Origin: Actinocrinis sp035653575
GTDB taxonomy: Bacteria > Actinomycetota > Actinomycetes > Streptomycetales > Catenulisporaceae
Direction: 5' to 3'
NCBI RefSeq assembly: GCF_035653575.1
Contig: NZ_DASRBQ010000163.1
Span: 1 to 64,000 of the forward strand
DNA: 64,000 nt
Within the stretch, counting starts at the first letter, position 1. Every line of letters begins with the position of its first letter. The translations under genes were made by a program, and so were the position numbers. The notes beneath the pieces were generated by a model. That model had not been told where the DNA came from and made no database searches. It saw nothing but the letters and a program-made list of their open reading frames with translations. Shown in pieces: positions 25,970-33,491 of this stretch.

Positions 25970-26275
25970 ATGTACCTCATCAATTCACGTCTAAGCACTG
26001 AGGATAGAAGCATTAACGCCGCCGATCTTCGCCGTCTTTTCACGAATATCGCAGACCCCGACGATCGGCTGGAACACCTCTACGCGGAGACCGACAGCCA
26101 CGAGGCGCGCCTCGCGCTGTTCCTGTGTCACCCGGATCTGGCGGCCGCGGAGTCCGCCGCGGCAGGACTTTGCAAGCGGGCACTGGAGCGCTGCCCTGAA
26201 CTGCGGGGCTGGTCGATGGAGTACTGCGGGGCCGGGGTGGTACCGGGGGCGGAGAAGATCCTTCTGGGGGTGTGA
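25970..26275 (+). CDS. Small protein of unknown function (101 aa)
   Basis: ATG at 25970, 116 bases from the divergent regulator start. No family recognised. Acidic first half (AADLRRLFTNIADPDDRLEH then LYAETDSHEARL), with four Cys residues in total, three in the C-terminal half (CKRALERCPELRGWSMEYCG). Soluble, no signal sequence. Codon bias is less extreme at the start than in neighbours. Its position between two related regulators and ahead of a secreted peptide suggests a shared function, but nothing in the sequence names it. Confidence 0.55.
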   Translation: MYLINSRLSTEDRSINAADLRRLFTNIADPDDRLEHLYAETDSHEARLALFLCHPDLAAAESAAAGLCKRALERCPELRGWSMEYCGAGVVPGAEKILLGV

Positions 26276-26459
26276 GGCGGGGCAACAACTTGCTGCCACC
26301 GCAGGGTCATGTCAGCACGGAACGGTGACAGGGGCCGCCGGACTCCGGCAAAATCCTGCCTCGGATAATGGTTCTCCGAGGCACCGCGGGCTTCGAATTA
26401 CCCACTGTTCCGCCCTATTCCCCGCACTGGGTTTGACCCTGCACGAAAGAGGCTTTCCC

Positions 26460-26621
26460 ATGAAGCGTGCCATCCGTCCCGCGTGCCTGCTCGTCGCCGC
26501 CGCCGTCGTCTCGGCCACTCCGGTGCTCGCCGTCTCGGCCCTCGCCACGACCGCGCCCGCCACGGTCGTCACCGCCACGACCTCGCAGGTGACCACCGCC
26601 GGCGACCTCATCTGGGACTGA
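26460..26621 (+). CDS. Small secreted-type peptide precursor (53 aa)
   Basis: ATG at 26460 with GAAAGAGG about 7 bases upstream. Begins MKRAIRPACLLVAAAVVSAT: positive N-terminus and a hydrophobic core, then a plausible signal-peptidase site after PVLA. The mature part would be about 29 residues, Thr/Ala/Val-rich, without Cys, ending GDLIWD. The stop lies 2 bases before the start of a LuxR-type regulator, so the two are translationally coupled. The arrangement resembles peptide-pheromone/receptor-regulator gene pairs, but no such activity is shown. A plain secreted peptide of unknown use is the alternative. Confidence 0.65.
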   Translation: MKRAIRPACLLVAAAVVSATPVLAVSALATTAPATVVTATTSQVTTAGDLIWD

Positions 26622-26623
26622 CC

Positions 26624-27337
26624 ATGACCGAAACGCTTTCCGCTCCCGTCCGTCTGCGCCGCCGCGAGCCCGTCCCCGCGCGCCGCGCCTGGACCGAGGC
26701 CACGGCCGGCCACCTCGCCGGTCCGGCCCGCGGCGCCGCCGCGCTGCTCGGCGCGGAACTCGAGGAGCTGACCCGGGATGAACTGATCGCCCTCGTGCCC
26801 GAGCCCTGGCTGTTCGACCGCATGGTGCCGTCCGGCCTGTTCTCCAAGCTGCTGCGCCAGGGCCTGACGGTCCGGGTGCTGCACGGCCCGGCGCGTCCGG
26901 GCGACCCGGCGCCGTTCCCGGCGCTCACCCGGCTCGGCACGGCCGCGCCGACCACGTTCAGCCTGCCGTACCCGGTGATCGTCCGGGACCGCTCGGTGCT
27001 GTACATGCCGCACCCCGACCCGCGCCACCCGATGGCCGGCCGGCTCGCCCCGCAGCCGCACGTGGTCGCGGCCCGCTCGCTCGCCGTCGCCTTCGACCTG
27101 GCCTGGGCCGCCGCCTGCGGCCAGCCGCCGAACAGCCCGCCGCCCGGGCAGGTCACCGCGGAGCAGCGGGAGATCCTGCAGGTGCTCAGCAACGGGGTCA
27201 CCGACGACCACGCGGCCGCGCAGCTGCACATGAGCCGGCGCACCTTCGCCCGGCGGGTGGCGGCGCTGATGGACAGCCTCGGCGCGACCAGCCGGTTCCA
27301 GGTGGGAGTGCAGGCGGCACGCCGCGGGCTGGTCTGA
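26624..27337 (+). CDS. LuxR-type regulator with PLD-like sensor domain
   Basis: 237 aa, ATG 2 bases after the peptide stop. Shorter relative of the regulator at 24847-25854: it lacks the N-terminal winged helix. Residues 45-165 form the PLD-like domain (EPWLFDRMVPSGLFSKLLRQ then GLTVRVLHG, SLPYPVIVRDRSVLYMPHPD) and residues 180-237 the HTH (VTAEQREILQVLSNGVTDDH then AAAQLHMSRRTFARRVAALM). The C-terminal ATSRFQVGVQAARRGLV parallels ARSRFQAGARAVERGWI in the other protein. Likely transcription factor of the small-peptide locus. Confidence 0.85.
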   Translation: MTETLSAPVRLRRREPVPARRAWTEATAGHLAGPARGAAALLGAELEELTRDELIALVPEPWLFDRMVPSGLFSKLLRQGLTVRVLHGPARPGDPAPFPALTRLGTAAPTTFSLPYPVIVRDRSVLYMPHPDPRHPMAGRLAPQPHVVAARSLAVAFDLAWAAACGQPPNSPPPGQVTAEQREILQVLSNGVTDDHAAAQLHMSRRTFARRVAALMDSLGATSRFQVGVQAARRGLV

Positions 27338-27399
27338 CCTGCGGTTCGCGAGCAGCCGGCGGCCGCGCTGATCTGCTCCCGGCCGCGCATTGCGAGATG

Positions 27400-27526
27400 A
27401 AAGCACCGCGGGATCGATGCACTGCGGGTTGGAAGCGCAGCGCGGATGAAAGCGCAGTGTCGATCAAAGCGCAGTGTCGATCAAAGCGCAGTGTCGGCAA
27501 AAGCAGTGGGGATGAAAGTAGTGAAA
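27400..27526. repeat. Decaying tandem repeat, about 17-bp unit
   Basis: Central units are exact (AAAGCGCAGTGTCGATC, twice in a row, then a third ending GGCA). Outer copies drift in sequence and length (15-17 bases) on both sides; about seven copies in all. Purine/GC skew differs from flanking DNA. Confidence 0.8.
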
Positions 27527-27656
27527 GGCCGCGTTCGGTGCTCACGCCGCCGGTCCGGCACCGGGACCGGCGGAGCGCCGGCTGAGGTCAGCCGGCCGAC
27601 CGGGCCGGTAGCGCCGTAGAAGCGCCGTACGGACCGGCAGGCGCCCGGAAACACGC

Positions 27657-27688
27657 AAGGCGCCCCGACGCCGTCGTCGGACCGCCTT
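27657..27688. terminator. Hairpin terminator
   Basis: Two stacked stems, AAGGCG/CGCCTT (27657-27662 with 27683-27688) and inside it CCGACG/CGTCGG. It lies about 25 bases after the stop of the leftward NRPS-fragment gene, and also follows the rightward regulator gene. Confidence 0.65.
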
Positions 27689-27712
27689 AGGTGCTTCAGA
27701 GTGTGTTCAGGC

Positions 27713-28450
27713 TCAGCCGTAGCGCCGAGTAGCGTCCAAGAGGCTGAGTACGTTGCGGTGCGAAGCCATGATGGTCGGCGCCGCGCCCGGGCCCGCGGGA
27801 TAGCTCAGGTATGCCAGGTCGTCCGGGCCGGCGGCCCACGGGTCGTCCTCGAACAGGCCGGCGGTCTCGGGGTCGGTCAGCACGGCGGGATCGGAGTCGA
27901 CGATCACGGTGCGCACCACCGCCGGGCGGTAGGGCCCGCCGGGCAGCTCGATGCCCGCCTGCGCCACGATGACGCGCAGGCCGATGTCCTGCCGCATGAA
28001 GTTCAAGCGCTCGGCCGAGTAGCTGGGGTCCAACGGGACGTAGGCGCCGCCGGAGCGCAGGATGCCGAGCATCCCGATGACCAGTTCGATCGAGCTTTCG
28101 CAGCACAGGCCCACCGGGTGGCCGCGGCGCACGCCGGCCAGCCGGAGTTTGGCCGCCACGCCCCCGGCGCGGGTCCACAGCTGCGCGTAGCTCAGTTCCT
28201 CGCCGTCGAAGACGACGGCTGCCGCGTCCGGATTGATGCACACCTGTTCGGCGATCAGCTGCGGGATGCTGGCCTCGACCGGGAAGTCGTCCCAGTGCGC
28301 GTCGGCGCAGGCGGTCAGCAGGGCCCATTCCGCGTCGGGCAGGCTCGACAGCTCGCCGACGGGCTCGTCGTGCCGGTACTGCCTGATCCGCTGTGCGCGG
28401 ATCACGCCGGCCGGCGGTCCGTCGGTACGGTCGGTGAATCGGATGAACAT
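27713..28450 (-). CDS. Truncated NRPS adenylation-domain protein
   Basis: 245 aa from the ATG at 28450, chosen because GGAGGG is 6 bases upstream (a second ATG at 28456 directly abuts it). Residues 60-245 match the start of an NRPS A domain: core A1 ELSYAQLWTRAG, core A2 MLGILRSGGAYVPLDPSYSA. Where core A3 should read YTSGSTGxPKG the protein has LSYPAGPGAAPTIMASHRNV, without the Lys and Ser/Thr of the phosphate loop, and it stops about 20 residues later. A4-A10 and the carrier domain are missing, so it cannot activate an amino acid in the normal way. Either a decayed biosynthetic gene or a repurposed binding fragment. The first 55 residues are not recognised. Confidence 0.75.
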   Translation of the reverse strand: MFIRFTDRTDGPPAGVIRAQRIRQYRHDEPVGELSSLPDAEWALLTACADAHWDDFPVEASIPQLIAEQVCINPDAAAVVFDGEELSYAQLWTRAGGVAAKLRLAGVRRGHPVGLCCESSIELVIGMLGILRSGGAYVPLDPSYSAERLNFMRQDIGLRVIVAQAGIELPGGPYRPAVVRTVIVDSDPAVLTDPETAGLFEDDPWAAGPDDLAYLSYPAGPGAAPTIMASHRNVLSLLDATRRYG

Positions 28451-28673
28451 CCCCATCCCTCCGCTTGGCTGCCCCGAGGAACCCGGAACTCGGGAACGCG
28501 GTGCTCAGGAAGCTAACAGTCCGGGTTCGGCCGCTCGCATTGCGTGGAGGAAAGTGGCAAGAGTGTGCCAGTGACGGCGTTTCGCCACCCGAACGCGTTG
28601 ACGGAGCGGTAAGGGGTCTGACGCGTCAGCATTCTGCTCGGCCCACGCGCAGGTGGGACCGATCGCATAAGAC

Positions 28674-29246
28674 TTAGAACAGGGTCGGTTGCAAGGAACC
28701 TTCAAGGGTGAGCAATCGGCGCTTGGTCTCCAGTCCGCCGCCGAAGCCGCCGATGCCCCCGTCGGCCGCGATGACCCGGTGGCAGGGCACGACGATCACG
28801 ATCGGGTTGCTGCCCATCACCGTGCCCACCAGCCGGGAAGCGCCCAGCGTGCGGCCGGACAGCAGCGCGAGGTCGCCGTAGCCGATGGTGTCTCCGAACC
28901 GGACCTTGGCGTGCAGGGTGCTGAGGATCGAGCGCTGGACGCCAGAGGTGAGCGACCAGTCCACCGGAACCGTGAACTCGGTGAGCGTCCCGGCGAAGTA
29001 CTCCTTGAGCTCGGCGGATATCAGCGCGCCGAACTCGTGTTCCAGCAGCGGCGCGGGCTCCGGCCCGCCCTGCGCTTGGGGAGCCGGGCCGGCCAGCTCG
29101 TCCGAGAAACCGGCGAGCGGACCGAAGGTCAGCCGCAGCAGCCCTCGCGGGGTCACCACGGCGCCGAGCGGGCCGACCGGCGAGTCGACATCGCCCCACG
29201 CGGATCCGGCAGGCAGCCGGTAACGCGAGCCAGGTCCTGGCAACAT
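28674..29246 (-). CDS. ogt: Methylated-DNA--protein-cysteine methyltransferase
   Basis: 190 aa from the ATG at 29246 (GGAGGAG five bases upstream). C-terminal catalytic domain is complete: GVQRSILSTLHAKVRFGDTI, helix GASRLVGTVMGSNP of the DNA-binding HTH, and the acceptor site VVPCHRVIAADG, with IGGFGGGLETKRRLLTLEG at the end. Transfers the methyl group of O6-methylguanine to its own Cys in a one-time suicide reaction. Monocistronic. Confidence 0.95.
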   Translation of the reverse strand: MLPGPGSRYRLPAGSAWGDVDSPVGPLGAVVTPRGLLRLTFGPLAGFSDELAGPAPQAQGGPEPAPLLEHEFGALISAELKEYFAGTLTEFTVPVDWSLTSGVQRSILSTLHAKVRFGDTIGYGDLALLSGRTLGASRLVGTVMGSNPIVIVVPCHRVIAADGGIGGFGGGLETKRRLLTLEGSLQPTLF

Positions 29247-29426
29247 CCGGCTCCTCCTCTCCGCGGGCCTCACGCACGCCCCTCCGCGTGCGCTGCGTTC
29301 GCGTGCACTGCATTCGCGTGCTCTGTGTCAGCTGGGTCCAGCCTAGGCGGCGGCACCGACAAGTTCGCTCGCTTTGCCGCAGAACCGGGTCGCGACGATC
29401 GAGCCGGCCGGGCATCGGATGGGACA

Positions 29427-30902
29427 TCAGGCCGCCTTCCCGGTACTGAGCCGCTTCGCGGGGCTCGCCGCAGCGTCGATCGCCGCCTCAGCGGCCAGCT
29501 TCAGGTCATGCAGGGCCTTGCTGAGCGGCGAACGGGTCCGTCTGCGGCCTGGAGCGCGGCGAGCAGAGCCTTGGACGGTCCGCTCCATTGCCGCCGCGAG
29601 ATCTCGAACGGCTTCGCACAACTGGCCCGCGTGACGCCGCTGCGCCGCTCCGAAGTGCTCCGCGTCCCGCAGATCCCGTAAGGCATCCATCAGCGCCCGT
29701 ATACGTCGCCAGTCCTGGCTGAACGCCAGTGAGGCGGCGCTCAGGGCGACCGCGTCGTACGCCTGGTCCATGGCCCGCAGCGCGGCGACGATTCGCAGGT
29801 CGGCCTGAGCGCGCGGCGACTGCCGGTTCGGGCGCTTCGGCGCCTGGTTCGCGCCATCTGACGGCCGGTCACTCGATGCGCGAGCCGCGTTCGGCGCCGA
29901 TTGAGCGAACACGATCCGCACCGCCGAGCTTCGGGCGTCGGGCCTGCGGCGGGCCGGGAACCGCGGCCGGGCGATGCCCGCGCCGAGGCCGGAGGCGAGC
30001 GTCGAGGCGCATTCGCGGGCCGGCAGTCCGGCCTGGCGCGCCGCGTGGAACAGCTCCGAGGCGGCGAGGTCGCGGTCCAGCAGGCCGGCGCCGATCAGGC
30101 GGCCGAGCGCGTAGGCGGAGCGGTTGAGCGTGTCGTTGCGCGTGCCGATCCGCGCGGTACGCATGCGCTCGACCTCGTTGCGCAGCGCGGCCGCGCCATA
30201 CGCAGCCGCCGCGGCACTCGGTATGCGAGAGCCGGCCACGTCGGAGCGGTTGACGGCGAGGGGAGGCAGCGCCGGGGCCGTCTGACGTGACCTTGCCGCG
30301 AGTTCGCGCACGATCCAGCGCGGGACCGGCGCGACGGGTGAGTCGTCCACGATCTCGTAGCGTTTGCGGCCGATCGTCGAGCCCGGCCCGACCACATAGC
30401 CCCCGGCTGCGCGCGTGTCGATCAGCGGGCCGAGCCGGGCCACGGTGTTGCGCAACTGAAGGCCCTTCGGGGCGCGGAAGTAGAGGTGGATGCCGCCGGA
30501 CGGTGTCACCACGGTGAACGTGCGCGGTATGGGCCGGCCGGCGGCCAGTTCGCGCAGCACGTGCGCGCCGTCGCGCGGCTCCTGGTGCGTGGACGCGGGC
30601 GTGTCGGCGCCGCGCTGCCCTTCGGCATCGCGCGGCTGCTTCGGTACATCGAGGTCGAGCACGAACAGGGCGCTCGGCCCGCAGGCTATGCCGAAGTTCG
30701 CGTGAGGCGGCCAGCCAAGTTCGCGCAGGCGCCGCGGATCGCGGACCGCCAGGCCCTCCCAGTCCTCGCGCACCGCGGGGATCTTGCTGCCGGGGCGCAG
30801 CGGGAAGACCGCGAAGCCACGCTCGGCCAGGGCGATCGCCGCGCCGAGGCGGTCGGTCGCGGCGCCGGTGCCGCTCTGTGCCGCGGTCGCCATCGTCGAC
30901 AT
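29427..30902 (-). CDS. Stand-alone bifunctional DNA primase/polymerase (prim-pol) protein
   Basis: 491 aa from the ATG at 30902 (GGAGG 7 bases upstream). Residues 20-200 are an archaeo-eukaryotic type prim-pol domain: GFAVFPLRPGSKIPAVREDW, catalytic LFVLDLDVPK (DxD), SGGIHLYFRAP (the S-G-x-H motif) and GYVVGPGSTIG. A following helical segment GTRNDTLNRSAYALGRLIGA is common in actinobacterial phage/plasmid-type prim-pols. The last 180 residues are Ala/Arg-rich and helical; no helicase domain is present. Such proteins usually ride on integrated plasmids or prophages, but no integrase or replication gene is near. Could be a resident relic or a repair polymerase. Confidence 0.85.
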   Translation of the reverse strand: MSTMATAAQSGTGAATDRLGAAIALAERGFAVFPLRPGSKIPAVREDWEGLAVRDPRRLRELGWPPHANFGIACGPSALFVLDLDVPKQPRDAEGQRGADTPASTHQEPRDGAHVLRELAAGRPIPRTFTVVTPSGGIHLYFRAPKGLQLRNTVARLGPLIDTRAAGGYVVGPGSTIGRKRYEIVDDSPVAPVPRWIVRELAARSRQTAPALPPLAVNRSDVAGSRIPSAAAAAYGAAALRNEVERMRTARIGTRNDTLNRSAYALGRLIGAGLLDRDLAASELFHAARQAGLPARECASTLASGLGAGIARPRFPARRRPDARSSAVRIVFAQSAPNAARASSDRPSDGANQAPKRPNRQSPRAQADLRIVAALRAMDQAYDAVALSAASLAFSQDWRRIRALMDALRDLRDAEHFGAAQRRHAGQLCEAVRDLAAAMERTVQGSARRAPGRRRTRSPLSKALHDLKLAAEAAIDAAASPAKRLSTGKAA

Positions 30903-30998
30903 GTTCGACCCTCCTTCGCGCATCGCTCGTACTTATGTTCTATACCCAGCCACCGACAGATTCCGCTCCGCTGGCCCGTCCGTGGCACGATCTGCCGC

Positions 30999-31424
30999 AT
31001 GCGAGCAGTCGTGCAGCGGGTCACCGAGGCGGCGGTGCGGGTCGAGGGCGAGGTCGTCGGGCAGATCACCCAGCCCGGCCTTTGCGTGCTGGTCGGCGTC
31101 ACGCACGAGGACACCAAGGAACATGCCCGGCGGCTGGCGGCCAAGCTGTGGACGCTGCGGATCCTGCGCGAGGAGAAGTCCTGTTCGGACCTGGGCGCGC
31201 CGATCCTGCTGGTCTCGCAGTTCACCCTCTACGGCGACGCGCGCAAGGGCAGGCGGCCGACCTGGAACGCCGCCGCTCCCGGAGCGGTCGCGGAACCGCT
31301 GGTCGAGGCGACGGCCGCGGCGCTGCGCGAGCTGGGCGCGCACGTGGAGCTCGGCGTGTTCGGCGCGAATATGCAGGTGTCGCTGGTCAACGACGGTCCG
31401 GTGACGCTGATCCTCGAGGTCTGA
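30999..31424 (+). CDS. dtd: D-aminoacyl-tRNA deacylase
   Basis: 141 aa, full-length. Family motifs: MRAVVQRVTEAAVRVEGEVV, LLVSQFTLYGDARKGRRP and, at the end, NDGPVTLILEV with the Gly-cisPro pair that reads chirality across the dimer. Removes D-amino acids (and Gly from tRNA-Ala) from tRNA, so it protects translation. No clear ribosome site precedes the ATG; CACGAT sits 7 bases upstream and may serve as -10 of a leaderless message. Divergent from the prim-pol gene. Confidence 0.95.
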   Translation: MRAVVQRVTEAAVRVEGEVVGQITQPGLCVLVGVTHEDTKEHARRLAAKLWTLRILREEKSCSDLGAPILLVSQFTLYGDARKGRRPTWNAAAPGAVAEPLVEATAAALRELGAHVELGVFGANMQVSLVNDGPVTLILEV

Positions 31425-31450
31425 ACGCGACCGGCGCCAGCGCGGATACC

Positions 31451-31485
31451 GGACGGGACGGGACGGGACGGGACGGGACGGGACG
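31451..31485. repeat. Seven tandem copies of GGACG
   Basis: Perfect 5-base tandem array (35 bases) filling the gap between the dtd stop and the pirin stop, ending right at the pirin stop codon. Prone to slippage in length between strains. Confidence 0.9.
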
Positions 31486-32280
31486 TCAGCCGATCCCGAG
31501 CTTCGCGTGCATCTCCCACACGAGGATCTCGGACGCCTCGATCGCCGTCACCCGCTGGCCGTCTCCGGCCGTGATGCGGGCGGCAGCGCCCGTTCCAAGC
31601 GCTCCTGCGCCTTCAAGCTCCACCGTGCCGCGGGCTACGAACACGTGCAGGTACGGGGCCGCAGGCAGCGTGACGGAGCCGCCCGGCTCCAGCCGGGCCG
31701 CGTGCAGCGCGGCGTCTTTCTGCTTGATCCGGATCGCCGCCGCGCCGTCGTGCCGGTCCATGCCCGAGGCGACCGGGACGAGCCCGCCGCGCAGCAGTTC
31801 GTCGCCGATTTCGAGCTGCTCGTAGCCGGGATCGATGCGAGCCTCGTCCGGCACCACCCACATCTGCACGAAGTGCACGGGCTCGTCGTGCTCGGCGCCG
31901 CCGGTCAGCCGCCAGGAGTCGTTCTTCTCCGAGTGCAGGATGCCGCGGCCCGCGCTCATCCGCTGCGCGAGACCCGGATAGATGACGCCGCTGTGCCCTT
32001 CGGAGTCCTGGTGCACGAGCGCGCCGCGCAGCACCCAGGTGACGATCTCCATGTCCTCGTGCGGGTGTGTCTCGAACCCGGTGCCCGGCCGCACCACGTC
32101 GTCGTTGTTGACGAGCAGCAGGCCGAAATGGGTGTTGCGCGCGTCGTAGTGGCGGCCGAAGGAGAAGGAGTGCTTCGAGTCCAGCCAGGACAGCCGGGTG
32201 GCGAAGCGGTCGCCCGGATCGCGCAGGTCGAGTGACGGCTTCAGGTCCTGCGCAGCCCTGGTGATCGGGAATGTCGGCAT
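31486..32280 (-). CDS. Pirin-family bicupin protein
   Basis: 264 aa from the ATG at 32280 (GGAGG four bases upstream). N-terminal cupin with the pirin metal site FETHPHEDMEIVTWVLRG and HSEKND, then a C-terminal cupin (DGAAAIRIKQKDAALHAARL). SKHSFSFGRHYDARNTHFGL is the standard pirin opening. Some relatives have quercetinase activity, others are redox or regulatory; function here unknown. Divergent from the lactonase gene, sharing a 102-base promoter region. Confidence 0.9.
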   Translation of the reverse strand: MPTFPITRAAQDLKPSLDLRDPGDRFATRLSWLDSKHSFSFGRHYDARNTHFGLLLVNNDDVVRPGTGFETHPHEDMEIVTWVLRGALVHQDSEGHSGVIYPGLAQRMSAGRGILHSEKNDSWRLTGGAEHDEPVHFVQMWVVPDEARIDPGYEQLEIGDELLRGGLVPVASGMDRHDGAAAIRIKQKDAALHAARLEPGGSVTLPAAPYLHVFVARGTVELEGAGALGTGAAARITAGDGQRVTAIEASEILVWEMHAKLGIG

Positions 32281-32326
32281 GGGGCCTCCGTCGTCGATGT
32301 TCGTACCGCACACGCTACGCCGAGCT

Positions 32327-32338
32327 TATGCGGGCATA
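32327..32338. promoter_or_regulatory. Palindrome in the pirin/lactonase divergent region
   Basis: TATGCGGGCATA: perfect 5-base arms around GG, midway between the two divergent starts. Possible operator or overlapping -10 elements. Confidence 0.35.
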
Positions 32339-32382
32339 CGCGCAATACTGGTCCCAACGATCAAGATCAAAGGAAGGCGCGC

Positions 32383-33447
32383 ATGAGCGACCGCGTCAGG
32401 CTCTTCATCGGTAGGTACACGCAAGACGACCCGTCACCGCACCCCGCGCCCGGTATCATCGTCGCCGAGTTCGATCCGCAAGCGCTGACGATCGAAGCCA
32501 TCGGCGGCGCCGACCTGCCCGAGGCATCTTTCCTCGCGCTGGGGCCGGCTGGAGACGTTCTATACGCGGTGCAGGAGGACGAGCACGACGGCCAGGTCGC
32601 CGCGTTCTCGATCGACGCGAGGAGCAGCGCACTCACGTTCCTGGGCAAGCAGTCGACGCACGGCGGATTTCCGTGCCACATCCTCGTGGAACCCGGCGGC
32701 AGTTACCTGCTGGCCGCGAACTACGGGACCGGCAACGTGTCCGTGAACCCGATCGAGGCGGACGGCAGCCTTGGCGCGTCGTCAGATGTCTCGCAGCACA
32801 AGGGTTCGGGGCCGAACGTCGATCGTCAGGCAGGCCCGCACGCCCACATGGTCGTGGCGGCGCCGGACGGTCAGGTGGTACTTGCTGTGGATCTGGGCAC
32901 TGACAGCGTCTACGCGTACTCGCTCGACGCGCTGTCGGGCCGCCTCACGCTCATCGCACAGAACCGGATGCGACCGGGCAGCGGGCCGCGTCACCTGGTT
33001 TTCCACCCCTCCGGCGAACACTTCTATCTGGCAAATGAGCTGGGCAATACGGTCACGGTGTGCGCGTACGACGCGGCGACCGGCTCGGCGAAGGAGCTGG
33101 CGGAGATCCCGGCGGTGCCCGATCCGGAGGGTGGGGAGAACGCGCCCGGCGGGATCCTGCTCTCCGCCGACGGTCGGTTCGTGTACGTCTCGAACCGCGG
33201 GGACGAGTCGATCAGCGTCTTCGCGGTCCGCGACGGCGGTTCACGGCTTGAGCCAGCCGGCCGTTGGTCGTGTGAAGGAAGCTGGCCGCGGGACATCGCG
33301 TTCAGCCCGGACGGGCGGTTCCTGTTCGTGGCGAATCAGCGTTCACATAGTGTGGCGGTGCTGCGGGTCGATCAGACCACTGGCGCGCTATCTGCGACCG
33401 GGCTTTCATACCCGGTCCACAGCGTCGCCCATACGCTCTTCGGATAG
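32383..33447 (+). CDS. Lactonase-family beta-propeller protein (6-phosphogluconolactonase type)
   Basis: 354 aa, ATG with AAGGAAGG upstream. Seven-bladed beta-propeller of the YbhE/Pgl type: repeated blade ends such as LALGPAGDVLYAVQEDE, HILVEPGGSYLLAANYGTGN, HLVFHPSGEHFYLANELGNT, ILLSADGRFVYVSNRGDESI and IAFSPDGRFLFVANQRSHSV. Members hydrolyse 6-phosphogluconolactone or other sugar lactones. No signal peptide, so cytoplasmic. It stands beside, and convergent to, the cluster at 33492-41077 in which a sugar-acid lactone could occur; see the finding. Role in the pentose phosphate pathway is the default. Confidence 0.86.
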   Translation: MSDRVRLFIGRYTQDDPSPHPAPGIIVAEFDPQALTIEAIGGADLPEASFLALGPAGDVLYAVQEDEHDGQVAAFSIDARSSALTFLGKQSTHGGFPCHILVEPGGSYLLAANYGTGNVSVNPIEADGSLGASSDVSQHKGSGPNVDRQAGPHAHMVVAAPDGQVVLAVDLGTDSVYAYSLDALSGRLTLIAQNRMRPGSGPRHLVFHPSGEHFYLANELGNTVTVCAYDAATGSAKELAEIPAVPDPEGGENAPGGILLSADGRFVYVSNRGDESISVFAVRDGGSRLEPAGRWSCEGSWPRDIAFSPDGRFLFVANQRSHSVAVLRVDQTTGALSATGLSYPVHSVAHTLFG

Positions 33448-33491
33448 GACGGTCACTTTTCGAACAGCACAGTCGCTCTTCGGCTGACGGT

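Larger units (their letters stand above)
27338..27712. other. Intergenic region with tandem repeats and terminator
   Basis: 375 bases between the LuxR-type regulator and the NRPS fragment, whose genes converge. Contains the decaying tandem array and a terminator hairpin (listed). A short open frame runs through the array, but the 17-base period is not a multiple of three and no coding sense is visible. Confidence 0.6.

Noticed and set aside
27397..27585. Small open frame through the tandem repeats
   Set aside because: The repeat period of about 17 changes frame in each unit, so the frame has no repeating peptide and no other support.
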